This document shows, piece by piece, positions 1 through 7,545 of a stretch of 64,000 bases of DNA. Made by a program: the position numbers and the translations under genes. This stretch comes from Clostridia bacterium (GTDB lineage: Bacteria > Bacillota > Clostridia > Christensenellales > Aristaeellaceae). The stretch spans positions 1 to 64,000 of the forward strand of contig JAFUTW010000045.1 in NCBI GenBank assembly GCA_017484085.1, given 5' to 3'. The notes below the pieces were generated by a model. The model saw only the letters and a list, made by a program, of their open reading frames with translations, was not told the origin of the DNA and made no database searches. Positions within the stretch are counted from its first letter, which is position 1. Each line of letters begins with the position of its first letter.

Positions 1-68
1 ATGTAAAGATCAAGGTGAAAGCGGGAAGCGGCGTAAACGTCGCAGTGTAATTCCACCGGGAGAAATTT
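1..68 (+). other. obg: 5' remnant of obg upstream of the open frame, with in-frame stop
   Basis: Read in the frame of the downstream Obg protein from base 3, this stretch encodes a recognisable Obg N-terminus (VKIKVKAGSG, then REKF) but has a TAA at 48-50 where the family has Ser. Codons 33-35 and 39-41 encode Val where the family has Gly. Each of these differs from the expected codon by one G-to-T or C-to-A change. The window edge lies about three or four residues into the protein, so the true start codon is outside. Either the gene is really interrupted or the bases at this edge are unreliable; I favour the latter. Confidence 0.7.
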
Positions 69-1247
69 GTGCAGAAAGGCGGACCGGACGGCTTCGACGG
101 CGTCGACGGCGGCGACATCGTACTGCTGGCCGACCCCAATATGCACACTTTGATGGATTTCCGTTATAAAAGGAAGTATACCGCCGAAAACGGTGAGAAC
201 GGCGCGGGACAGATGCGCCGTGGCAAGAGCGGGAAAGAACTGGTCATCAAGATGCCCGTCGGCACGGTCGTGTGGGACGCGGCAGACGACCGCGTGCTTT
301 GCGACCTGCATGAAGCGGGACAGCGCCGCGTGCTCTTCTCGGGCGGACGCGGCGGCTGGGGCAATGCGCATTTCGCCACGCCGACCCGGCAGGCGCCCGC
401 GTTTGCCAACCCGGGGCAGAAGCGGGAGATCCGCGAGCTGCGCCTCACCCTCAAATCCATTGCGGACGTCGGTCTGGTGGGTTATCCCAACGTGGGCAAG
501 AGCAGCCTTCTCTCCGTGGTGACGGCGGCGCGGCCCAAGATCGCCAACTATCACTTTACCACCCTGTCGCCGAATCTGGGCATCTGCAGGCGCTACGGCG
601 TGGATTTCATCCTGGCGGACATCCCGGGCCTCATCCAGGGCGCGAGCGAGGGCGCGGGGCTGGGCTTCCGCTTCCTGCAGCACGTGGAGCGCACAAGGAT
701 GCTGCTGCATGTGGTGGACATCTCGGGCAGCGAGGGCCGCGATCCCGTGGAGGACTTTGAGCAGATCACGGACGAGCTGGCGGCCTACGGCGGCCTGGCT
801 GAGCGGCCGACGATCGTGGCGGCAAACAAGATGGATCTGCCGGAAGCGGCGGAGAATCTGGAGCGGCTGCGCGCGCATTTGGCCGGAACGGACATAGAGG
901 TCATCCCCATCTCCGCGGCGACGGGGGAAGGGATCGATGAGCTGATGAACGCCGTCATCCGCATGCTGCCGACGCTGCCGGAAACCGTCGTCTATGAAGA
1001 GGAAGCGGATGAGGAAGAGACAGGCGGAGAGCCCTTCACCGTCACAAAGGAAGACGGGCTTTACGTCGTCTTCGGCCCGCTCTGCGATCGCCTGCTGGCG
1101 GGAACGAACTTCGACAGTTCCGATTCCGCTGCGTGGTTCCACCGGAGCCTGCGCAGCCGCGGCGTCATCGATGCGCTGCGCGCGGCCGGGGCCAAGGAAG
1201 GGGATACCGTCCTCTTCGGCGATATGGAGTTTGATTTTGTTGAATAA
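69..1247 (+). CDS. obg: Obg/CgtA ribosome-assembly GTPase (5' incomplete)
   Basis: Obg family GTPase, which acts in late 50S ribosomal subunit maturation and in growth control. The open frame begins at GTG 69, but homology continues upstream, so this is not the native start. In order it shows the rest of the glycine-rich Obg fold, a G domain with P-loop GYPNVGKSS, switch DIPGL, NKMD and a SAATGEG loop, and a C-terminal OCT domain ending in FGDMEFDF. Three expected glycines in the first 12 residues are Phe, Val or otherwise altered (positions 93-95 and 102-104). yhbY follows 13 bases downstream, a usual obg neighbour in this phylum, so the two are probably co-transcribed. Confidence 0.93.
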   Translation: MQKGGPDGFDGVDGGDIVLLADPNMHTLMDFRYKRKYTAENGENGAGQMRRGKSGKELVIKMPVGTVVWDAADDRVLCDLHEAGQRRVLFSGGRGGWGNAHFATPTRQAPAFANPGQKREIRELRLTLKSIADVGLVGYPNVGKSSLLSVVTAARPKIANYHFTTLSPNLGICRRYGVDFILADIPGLIQGASEGAGLGFRFLQHVERTRMLLHVVDISGSEGRDPVEDFEQITDELAAYGGLAERPTIVAANKMDLPEAAENLERLRAHLAGTDIEVIPISAATGEGIDELMNAVIRMLPTLPETVVYEEEADEEETGGEPFTVTKEDGLYVVFGPLCDRLLAGTNFDSSDSAAWFHRSLRSRGVIDALRAAGAKEGDTVLFGDMEFDFVE

Positions 1248-1260
1248 AGGAGAAACACTT

Positions 1261-1551
1261 ATGCTGACCAGCAAACAGCGCGCATATCTGCGCGGCCTTG
1301 CCAATACCCAGGAGCCGATCCTCCACGTGGGAAAGGACGGCGTGGGGGCCAACCTCGTCCGCCAGGCGGACGATGCGCTGACAGCGCGGGAACTCATCAA
1401 GGGGACTGTGCTGCAGAACTGCCCCATCAGCGCGAGGGAGGCGCTGGACACCCTGTGCGCCGAAACGGGCGCGGACCCGGTGCAGACCATCGGCAACCGC
1501 TTTGTGCTCTACCGGGCAAGGGAAGAGAAGCCTGAGATTGTGCTGCCGTAA
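1261..1551 (+). CDS. yhbY: YhbY family ribosome assembly RNA-binding protein (CRM domain)
   Basis: A 96-residue single-domain CRM protein. This family binds pre-50S particles through a conserved GxxG loop, visible here as GKDG in LHVGKDGVGANLV. The pattern of basic N-terminus (LTSKQRAYLRGLA) followed by the alpha-beta CRM fold and a terminal GNRFVLYR strand is typical, and the length matches the family. The ATG at 1261 is preceded by AAAGGAGA at 7-base spacing, which decides the start against the longer upstream frame that overlaps obg. It ends the obg operon; about 300 bases of non-coding DNA follow. Confidence 0.93.
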   Translation: MLTSKQRAYLRGLANTQEPILHVGKDGVGANLVRQADDALTARELIKGTVLQNCPISAREALDTLCAETGADPVQTIGNRFVLYRAREEKPEIVLP

Positions 1552-1762
1552 CCGTCACAACGGATGCCTTTACGGTTTGTTGCCATACCGTCACGCCGTA
1601 GGGCTCCAATCGGGTGGCTGATTTAGAAAACGGCATGAAAGATAAAACGGCTTATCTGACGAAAAACGCAGTTTTCAGCGCTGTTTTGTGCGCACTTACG
1701 GCCTGTGTGCGCACAAATCGGCGCCGTTTTGTTATCCACCCGGATCCGGCCTGCATTTGTTC
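1552..1762. other. Intergenic region with nested inverted repeats
   Basis: No gene seen. The main structure is an 11-bp inverted repeat at 1685-1695 and 1707-1717 (TTTGTGCGCAC / GTGCGCACAAA, 11-base loop), enclosed by a shorter pair AAAACGGC near 1645 and GCCGTTTT near 1724 that ends in a T-rich tract. It lies downstream of yhbY and upstream of the next promoter, so a complex terminator for the obg operon is the simplest reading. Confidence 0.5.
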
Positions 1763-1791
1763 TTGACAGTCATGGCCGTACTCCGTATAAT
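1763..1791 (+). promoter_or_regulatory. Sigma-A type promoter of the DUF3798 transporter operon
   Basis: TTGACA at 1763-1768, 17-base spacer, TATAAT at 1786-1791: a full consensus match. The start codon of the binding-protein gene is 59 bases further on. Confidence 0.85.
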
Positions 1792-1850
1792 AGGTGACAA
1801 ATTGCAAAGGGAGGCTTGCCACCCTGCAAAGAATTGAAGGAGGAAACCCA

Positions 1851-3041
1851 ATGAAGAAGCTGCTTTGCGTCCTGCTGGTCGCGATGATGGCCCTGTCCTT
1901 TGCCCTCGCATCTGCGGAAGGCGCCAAGGATTACAGCATCGCCGTCGTTACCGGCACCATGTCCCAGTCCGTCGATGAGCGCGGCGCTGCCATGATGCTC
2001 GTTGACAAGTACGGTGAGGACGTCATCAAGACGGCCACCTATCCGGACAACTTCACCGAGGAGAAGGAAACCACCATCCAGACCATCGTGAACTTCGCGG
2101 ATGATCCGAGCGTCAAGGCCATCATCGTCTGCCAGGCTGTCCCCGGCGTGGCGGAAGCTTTCCGTCAGGTCAAGGAGCGCCGCGATGACATCATCTGCCT
2201 CGCGGGCGAGAGCCAGGAAGATCCGTCCCTCATCACCAGCGCCGCTGACGTGACCGTGATGAACGACTTCGTGGCCCGCGGCTACCTCATCATCAAGACC
2301 GCGAAGGAACTCGGCTGCGACACCTTCGTGCACATCACCTTCCCGCGCCACATGGGCATCGAGTCCCTGAGCCGCCGCTATGCCATCATGGTTGAAGCCG
2401 GCAAGGAACTGGGCGTCAACGTGGTCATGGAGACCGCTGCCGATCCGCTGAGCGACGTCGGCATCACCGGCGCGCAGCAGCAGATCCTCGAGAAGGCGCC
2501 GGAATGGATCGAGAAGTACGGCCAGAACTCCGCTTACTTCTGCACCAACGACGCGCACACCGCTCCGCTGCTCAAGCAGCTGCTCGAGTACGGCGGATAC
2601 TTCGTCGAGGCCGACCTGCCTTCTCCGCTGATGGGCTATCCGGACGCGCTGGGCATCGAGTTCTCCGACTCCGACATGAGCAACTATGAGTACCTGCTCA
2701 AGAGCGTTGAGGACGCCATCGTTGCCAAGGGCGGCGAGGGCCGCTTCGGCACCTGGGCTTACTCCTACACCTACACGCTGGTTGCCGGCCTGGCTGAGCA
2801 CGCGATGAACGTGATCGAGGGCAAGAGCGACCTGCTGGAGATCGATGACATCGCCGACGCGCTGTCCATCTATTCTCCGGGCGCGGAGTGGAACGGCTCC
2901 TACTACACCGATGCCAACACCGGCGTCAAGACCGAGAACTACATGCTGATCTATCAGGACACCTACATCATGGGCAACCCCGGCAAGTACATGGGCAACG
3001 CCGATGTTGAGGTTCCCGAGAAGTACTTCACCGTCAAGTAA
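1851..3041 (+). CDS. DUF3798-family ABC transporter substrate-binding protein
   Basis: Extracellular solute-binding component of an ABC importer, 396 residues. A signal peptide is visible (basic MKK, hydrophobic core, cut near ALASA-EG). The mature part reads as the DUF3798 family: KDYSIAVVTGTMSQS at the N-terminus, a central HITFPRHMGIE, and SPLMGYPDALGIE; the fold is expected to be like periplasmic sugar or nucleoside binding proteins. No lipobox cysteine is seen, so how it stays at the membrane is unclear. The ATG at 1851 follows AAGGAGG at good spacing. It is first in a five-gene operon and a terminator-like hairpin follows at once, which should make it the most abundant product. The ligand is unknown; a simple sugar or nucleoside is inferred from the CUT2-type permeases. 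Confidence 0.9.
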   Translation: MKKLLCVLLVAMMALSFALASAEGAKDYSIAVVTGTMSQSVDERGAAMMLVDKYGEDVIKTATYPDNFTEEKETTIQTIVNFADDPSVKAIIVCQAVPGVAEAFRQVKERRDDIICLAGESQEDPSLITSAADVTVMNDFVARGYLIIKTAKELGCDTFVHITFPRHMGIESLSRRYAIMVEAGKELGVNVVMETAADPLSDVGITGAQQQILEKAPEWIEKYGQNSAYFCTNDAHTAPLLKQLLEYGGYFVEADLPSPLMGYPDALGIEFSDSDMSNYEYLLKSVEDAIVAKGGEGRFGTWAYSYTYTLVAGLAEHAMNVIEGKSDLLEIDDIADALSIYSPGAEWNGSYYTDANTGVKTENYMLIYQDTYIMGNPGKYMGNADVEVPEKYFTVK

Positions 3042-3058
3042 TTCGGCTGTATGGCTCC

Positions 3059-3089
3059 AAAGGGGGAGGAACTGCTCCTCCCCCTTTTT
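3059..3089 (+). terminator. Intra-operon terminator/attenuator after the binding-protein gene
   Basis: A stem of about 12 bp (AAAGGGGGAGGA / TCCTCCCCCTTT) with loop ACTGC is followed by TTTTTC. It sits 18 bases after the binding-protein stop codon and before the ATPase gene, the usual place for partial termination in ABC importer operons. Confidence 0.8.
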
Positions 3090-3201
3090 CATCATAATAC
3101 CGGCTAACCTGTCAAAACGCCCTTTCCGATGCCCGAAGGACACCGGAAAGGACGCTTTGCCGAAAGGCGGGCGGAACCGACAAACTGAGGTGGGTTCAAC
3201 C

Positions 3202-4785
3202 ATGAGCAATCAAGCACCCTTACTGGAACTGAGAAACATCAAGAAGGATTTCTTCGGCAATCAGGTGCTGGAGGACATCAACCTGACGCTCCGAGAGGGC
3301 GAGGTGCTGGGGCTTGTCGGCGAGAACGGCGCCGGTAAATCCACGCTGATGAAGATCCTGTTCGGCATGAATGAGATCCGGGAGACCGGCGGCTACGGCG
3401 GAGACATCCTTCTGGGCGGTGAAAAGGTCAGCTTCGCCACGCCGTTTGAAGCGCTGGAGCACGGCATCGGCATGGTACATCAGGAGTTTTCACTGATCCC
3501 TGGCTTTGCTGCGACGGAGAACATCCTGCTGAACCGCGAGCCGCAGAAGAAGAGCGTCCTCTCCGAGGTGTTCGGCGAGCGGCTCAACACGCTGGACCGG
3601 CGCGCGATGGGCGAAAGGGCGGAAAAGGCCATCGACAAGATGGGCGTGCACATCGACAGCGACATGATCATCAGCGACATGCCGGTCGGCCACAAGCAGT
3701 TCACCGAAATCGCCCGCGAGCTCTCCAAGGAGCAGCTGCGCCTGCTCATCCTGGATGAGCCGACCGCCGTGCTGACTGAGCAGGAGGCCGAAGCGCTGCT
3801 GGAGTCGATCCGGGGCATGAGCGCCCGTGGGATCGCCGTCATCTTTATCACACACCGCCTGCAGGAGATCCTGAACGTCTGTGATACCGTCGCCGTCATG
3901 CGCGACGGGCGGATGGTTCAGAGCGTGCCCGCAAAGGAGACGAACGTCCAGGAGATCACCCGCTGGATGGTCGGCCGCAGCGTCAACACCGCGCAGGAGG
4001 ATGCGCGGCCCGTTCCCGAAACGCGGACCATCCTTTCCATCGAGCGGCTGTGGGTGGACATGCCCGGCGAGATCGTCCGCGACGTCAACCTCGATGTCCG
4101 GGAGGGGGAAATCCTCGGCATCGGCGGTCTGGCAGGGCAGGGCAAGCTGGGCATCCCCAACGGCATCATGGGCCTGTACGACGCGGGCGGAAAGGTCACC
4201 TTCGACGGACAGCCCATCCCGCTGAACAGCCCGCGCAAGTGCCTGGATGCAAACCTCGCCTTCGTTTCGGAAGACCGGCGCGGGGTCGGTCTGCTGCTGG
4301 ATGAGAGCCTGGAATGGAACATCTCCTTCCCGGCCATGCAGAACCAGAACAAGTTCCTGAAGCCGGTGCTGGGCGGCCTCGTCAAGTGGCGCGATGACGC
4401 CGCCATCCGCGAGGTGACGCAGAAGTACATCGAGGAGCTGCAGATCCGGTGCACGAGCAGCCGGCAGAAAGCCAAAGAGCTCTCCGGCGGCAACCAGCAG
4501 AAGGTGTGCCTGGCCAAGGCCTTTGCCTTGAACCCGAAATTCCTGTTCGTCTCCGAGCCGACGCGCGGCATCGACGTGGGCGCAAAGGCGCTGGTGCTGA
4601 AGGCACTCAAAAAATTCAACCGCGAAAACGGCGTGACCATCGTGATGATTTCTTCCGAATTGGAAGAACTGCGCCAGATTTGCGACCGCATCGCCATCGT
4701 GAGCGGCGGAAGGATCGCGGGCATCCGCCCGGCGACCGACAGTTCCGAAGACTTTGGCGCACTGATGGTCAGCCAGGTCGTGTAA
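3202..4785 (+). CDS. CUT2-type sugar/nucleoside ABC transporter, double ATP-binding protein
   Basis: Energising ATPase of the importer, 527 residues with two ABC domains in one chain, as in RbsA or NupA/YufO proteins. Domain 1 (about 8-250) has Walker A GENGAGKST and Walker B LLILDEPTAVL, but its signature loop is MPVGHKQ instead of LSGGQ. Domain 2 (about 260-527) has a changed Walker A (GLAGQGKLG), a canonical LSGGNQQK signature and EPTRGIDVGAK. A degenerate second Walker A is normal in this subfamily; the weak first signature loop is also frequent. ATG 3202 is preceded by GAGGTGGG. The permease gene starts 12 bases after the stop. Confidence 0.92.
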   Translation: MSNQAPLLELRNIKKDFFGNQVLEDINLTLREGEVLGLVGENGAGKSTLMKILFGMNEIRETGGYGGDILLGGEKVSFATPFEALEHGIGMVHQEFSLIPGFAATENILLNREPQKKSVLSEVFGERLNTLDRRAMGERAEKAIDKMGVHIDSDMIISDMPVGHKQFTEIARELSKEQLRLLILDEPTAVLTEQEAEALLESIRGMSARGIAVIFITHRLQEILNVCDTVAVMRDGRMVQSVPAKETNVQEITRWMVGRSVNTAQEDARPVPETRTILSIERLWVDMPGEIVRDVNLDVREGEILGIGGLAGQGKLGIPNGIMGLYDAGGKVTFDGQPIPLNSPRKCLDANLAFVSEDRRGVGLLLDESLEWNISFPAMQNQNKFLKPVLGGLVKWRDDAAIREVTQKYIEELQIRCTSSRQKAKELSGGNQQKVCLAKAFALNPKFLFVSEPTRGIDVGAKALVLKALKKFNRENGVTIVMISSELEELRQICDRIAIVSGGRIAGIRPATDSSEDFGALMVSQVV

Positions 4786-4797
4786 AGGAGGGGCGAT

Positions 4798-5871
4798 ATG
4801 AGCGAATTGAACAAGACAGGCGCCCCTGCCGCCGATAAGGTCAGGGAAGCGCTGCGGGAATTCGGACTCCCGCGCCTTATCATCGCAGCATTCCTGCTGC
4901 TGATGTTCATCATTGCGCCGTTCACCGGCACCAATCTACTGTCCCAGATCACCAACGTGATCAACCGCTTCAGTTGGAATGCCGTGCTGGTGCTCGCTAT
5001 GGTGCCCATGGTGCACTCCGGCTGCGGCCTCAACTTCGGCCTGCCGGTGGGCATCATCGCCGGTCTGCTGGGCGCTACGCTCTCCATCGAGTGGGGTTTC
5101 TCGGGGCCGCTCAGCTTCCTCATGGCGATGCTGATCGCGACGCCGTTTGCCATCGTCTTCGGACTGGCTTACGGCTGGCTGCTCAACAAGATCAAGGGCG
5201 GCGAGATGATGATCGCCACGTACGTGGGCTTCTCCGTCGTCTCCTTCTTCTGCATGATGTGGCTGGTGCTGCCCTATAAAAAGCCGGATATGGCGTGGGG
5301 CTTTGAGGGGACGGGCCTTAGGACCACCTTCCCGATCGACAAGTATTACGGGGGCGTGCTCTCCAACTTCCTGCGCATCCAGATCGGCAAGCTGGTCATC
5401 CCGACCGGCGCGCTCCTGTTCTTCGCGCTGCTGGCCTTCCTCATCTGGGCCTTCCTGCACACCAAGACGGGTACGGCGATGACGGCTGTGGGCTCCAACC
5501 CCGTGTTTGCGCGCGCGGCCGGCATCGATGTGGACAAGATCCGCATGCTGTCCGTCGTGATGAGCACCTGGCTGGCAGCCATCGGCATCCTCGTCTACGA
5601 ACAGGGCTTCGGTTTCGTGCAGCTCTACAATGCGCCGTTTAACATGGCGCTGCCCGCCGTATCGGCCATCCTCATCGGCGGCGCGACGGCCAACAAGGCG
5701 AGCATCACCAATGTGGTCATCGGAACGATCCTCTTCCAGGGCATCGTGACCATGACCCCCACGGTGATGAACGGCCTCATCAACCTGGACATCAGCGAAG
5801 TGCTGCGCATGGTTGTGTCCAACGGCATGATCCTCTACGCGCTGACGCGGAAAACGGAGGCGACACGATGA
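4798..5871 (+). CDS. ABC transporter permease (BPD_transp_2 / CUT2 type), first of two
   Basis: Integral membrane permease of 357 residues with around nine or ten hydrophobic segments. The cytoplasmic coupling loop is the AVGSNPVFARAAGIDVDKIR segment, nearly repeated in the next gene, which marks both as the paired permeases of a heterodimeric importer. The start has AAGGAGGGG 5 bases upstream. The stop overlaps the next start as ATGA (5868-5871), implying translational coupling. The substrate cannot be read from the sequence; nucleoside and simple-sugar importers are the known relatives. Confidence 0.9.
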   Translation: MSELNKTGAPAADKVREALREFGLPRLIIAAFLLLMFIIAPFTGTNLLSQITNVINRFSWNAVLVLAMVPMVHSGCGLNFGLPVGIIAGLLGATLSIEWGFSGPLSFLMAMLIATPFAIVFGLAYGWLLNKIKGGEMMIATYVGFSVVSFFCMMWLVLPYKKPDMAWGFEGTGLRTTFPIDKYYGGVLSNFLRIQIGKLVIPTGALLFFALLAFLIWAFLHTKTGTAMTAVGSNPVFARAAGIDVDKIRMLSVVMSTWLAAIGILVYEQGFGFVQLYNAPFNMALPAVSAILIGGATANKASITNVVIGTILFQGIVTMTPTVMNGLINLDISEVLRMVVSNGMILYALTRKTEATR

Positions 5872-6986
5872 ACAGCAATAAAACCTCCGGACAGAAGCTG
5901 CTGGGCTTCCTCGCAGCGAATTCCGTGCCGATCATGTTCATTCTCATCATCGCGCTGTGCATCCCGGTCGTCGGCTTTTCGCCGACCTTCCTGCTCAACG
6001 AGATCGTGACGCGGCTTTCGCGCAACGCCTTCCTGATCCTCAGCCTGCTCATCCCGATCATGGCCGGCATGGGCCTCAACTTTGGTATGACGCTGGGTGC
6101 CATGGCGGCGGAGATCGCGCTCATCTTCACGAGCGACTGGCAGATCTGGGGCATCCCGGGCATCGTGCTGGCGATGATCCTCTCCATTCCGATCTCGGCT
6201 GCGCTGGGCGTGCTCTGCGGGCGGATCCTGAACGCCGCCAGGGGCCGCGAGATGATCACCAGCTACATCATCAGCTTCTTCATGAACGGCGTCTATCAGC
6301 TCGTCGTGCTGTACATGATGGGCTCGATCATCCCGATCATCCACAATAACATCAAGCTGCCGCGCGGCTACGGCGTCCGCAGCTCCGTGGACCTGACAAG
6401 GATCCGCAAGTGCCTGGACAACCTGGTGGCGGTGAACATCGCCGGCGTGCGCATTCCCGTGCTGACGATCCTCATCATCGTGGCGATGTGTCTGGTCATC
6501 GTGTGGTTCCGCCGCACCAAGCTGGGGCAGGACATGCGCGCCGTCGGCCAGGACATGGAGGTCGCGCGCGCGGCCGGCATCGACGTGGAGCGCACGCGCC
6601 TCATCTCCATCGTCATCTCGACGGTGCTGGCCGGCATCGGCATGGTCATCTACCTGCAGAACATGGGCGATATGGCGACCTATTCGTCCCACTCGCAGAT
6701 CGGCATGTTCTGTATCGCGGCGCTGCTGGTCGGCGGCGCTTCCGTGGACAAGGCCAGCATTGGCAACGTCTTCCTGGGCGTCATCCTGTTCCATACGATG
6801 TTCATCCTGGCGCCTTCTGCCGGAGCGAAGATCACAGGCAACGAGGTCATCGGTGAATACTTCCGCGTGTTCGTTTCCTACGGCGTCATCACCGTTGCGC
6901 TGATCATGTATGAGACGAAGAAGCGCCGTGAAAAGGCCGGCATCGGGCAGCAGCTCGCTGCGGCACAGAAGGAGGAGGGCAAATGA
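5868..6986 (+). CDS. ABC transporter permease (BPD_transp_2 / CUT2 type), second of two
   Basis: Second permease subunit, 372 residues, with multiple membrane spans and the coupling loop AVGQDMEVARAAGIDVERTR. The C-terminus ends in a charged cytoplasmic tail (KKRREKAG, then a Glu/Lys-rich end). It overlaps both neighbours by 4 bases (ATGA at 5868 and again at 6983), so the two permeases and the small downstream protein are made as one translationally coupled block. Confidence 0.9.
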   Translation: MNSNKTSGQKLLGFLAANSVPIMFILIIALCIPVVGFSPTFLLNEIVTRLSRNAFLILSLLIPIMAGMGLNFGMTLGAMAAEIALIFTSDWQIWGIPGIVLAMILSIPISAALGVLCGRILNAARGREMITSYIISFFMNGVYQLVVLYMMGSIIPIIHNNIKLPRGYGVRSSVDLTRIRKCLDNLVAVNIAGVRIPVLTILIIVAMCLVIVWFRRTKLGQDMRAVGQDMEVARAAGIDVERTRLISIVISTVLAGIGMVIYLQNMGDMATYSSHSQIGMFCIAALLVGGASVDKASIGNVFLGVILFHTMFILAPSAGAKITGNEVIGEYFRVFVSYGVITVALIMYETKKRREKAGIGQQLAAAQKEEGK

Positions 6987-7450
6987 AAAACAAGAGAAGG
7001 CTCCTCTTCCGCGCGCTGACGGTGTGCATCCTCGTCGCCGTCGCTGCGGTGATGATGGTCATCGGCCGGGGCCATACCATCTACTTCGATAACAAGACGG
7101 CAACCGTGGACGGCCAGGAGTACAAGGCCTTCCAGCGCGTTGAGGTTTTTGTGGGCGAGGAGCGTGTGGCGCGCCTTGCCAAAAGAGAGCGCGGCATGGC
7201 GTCCTGCGTTGGACAGCGCTTTTCCTTCACCATGGACGTGACGGAAAACAAGGGCGACGAGCCGAAGCACTACGAGTACACTGTCAGCGTTCCCTACGGG
7301 ATGGACGGTATGGTCGTAAGCGTGCCGGCGCTCCTCGCGGGTCTTCCGGAGGAAGCCTGGCGCAGTGAATTCGTGCCGCAGGTCGTCCAGGAAGAAGAGG
7401 AAGAGGAAGTCGTCACTGACGAGTTTGACATGGACGGCAGCGAGTTCTGA
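6983..7450 (+). CDS. Small membrane-anchored protein linked to the DUF3798 transporter (DUF6672-like)
   Basis: A 155-residue protein with one N-terminal membrane segment (about residues 10-28), a globular extracytoplasmic part, and a very acidic tail (EEEEEEVV, then DEFDMDGSEF). From memory it resembles the DUF6672 family found next to such transporters, but I cannot confirm this. Coupling to the second permease by an ATGA overlap argues for a role in the same importer, for instance as an accessory subunit. A strong bidirectional terminator follows. Confidence 0.65.
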   Translation: MKNKRRLLFRALTVCILVAVAAVMMVIGRGHTIYFDNKTATVDGQEYKAFQRVEVFVGEERVARLAKRERGMASCVGQRFSFTMDVTENKGDEPKHYEYTVSVPYGMDGMVVSVPALLAGLPEEAWRSEFVPQVVQEEEEEEVVTDEFDMDGSEF

Positions 7451-7480
7451 AACCGGACGTAACTGAAGAGCATAATAAGA

Positions 7481-7518
7481 AACCGCTTCCGGATCGGGCG
7501 ACCCGGAAGCGGTTTATC
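7481..7518. terminator. Bidirectional terminator between convergent genes
   Basis: A perfect 12-bp stem AACCGCTTCCGG / CCGGAAGCGGTT (7481-7492 and 7503-7514) with a 10-base loop, T-rich on the plus side and preceded by AATAAGA on the other. It separates the transporter operon from the convergent symporter gene. Confidence 0.85.
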
Positions 7519-7545
7519 ATTACCTGAGAATGCGGAGAAGACTGA

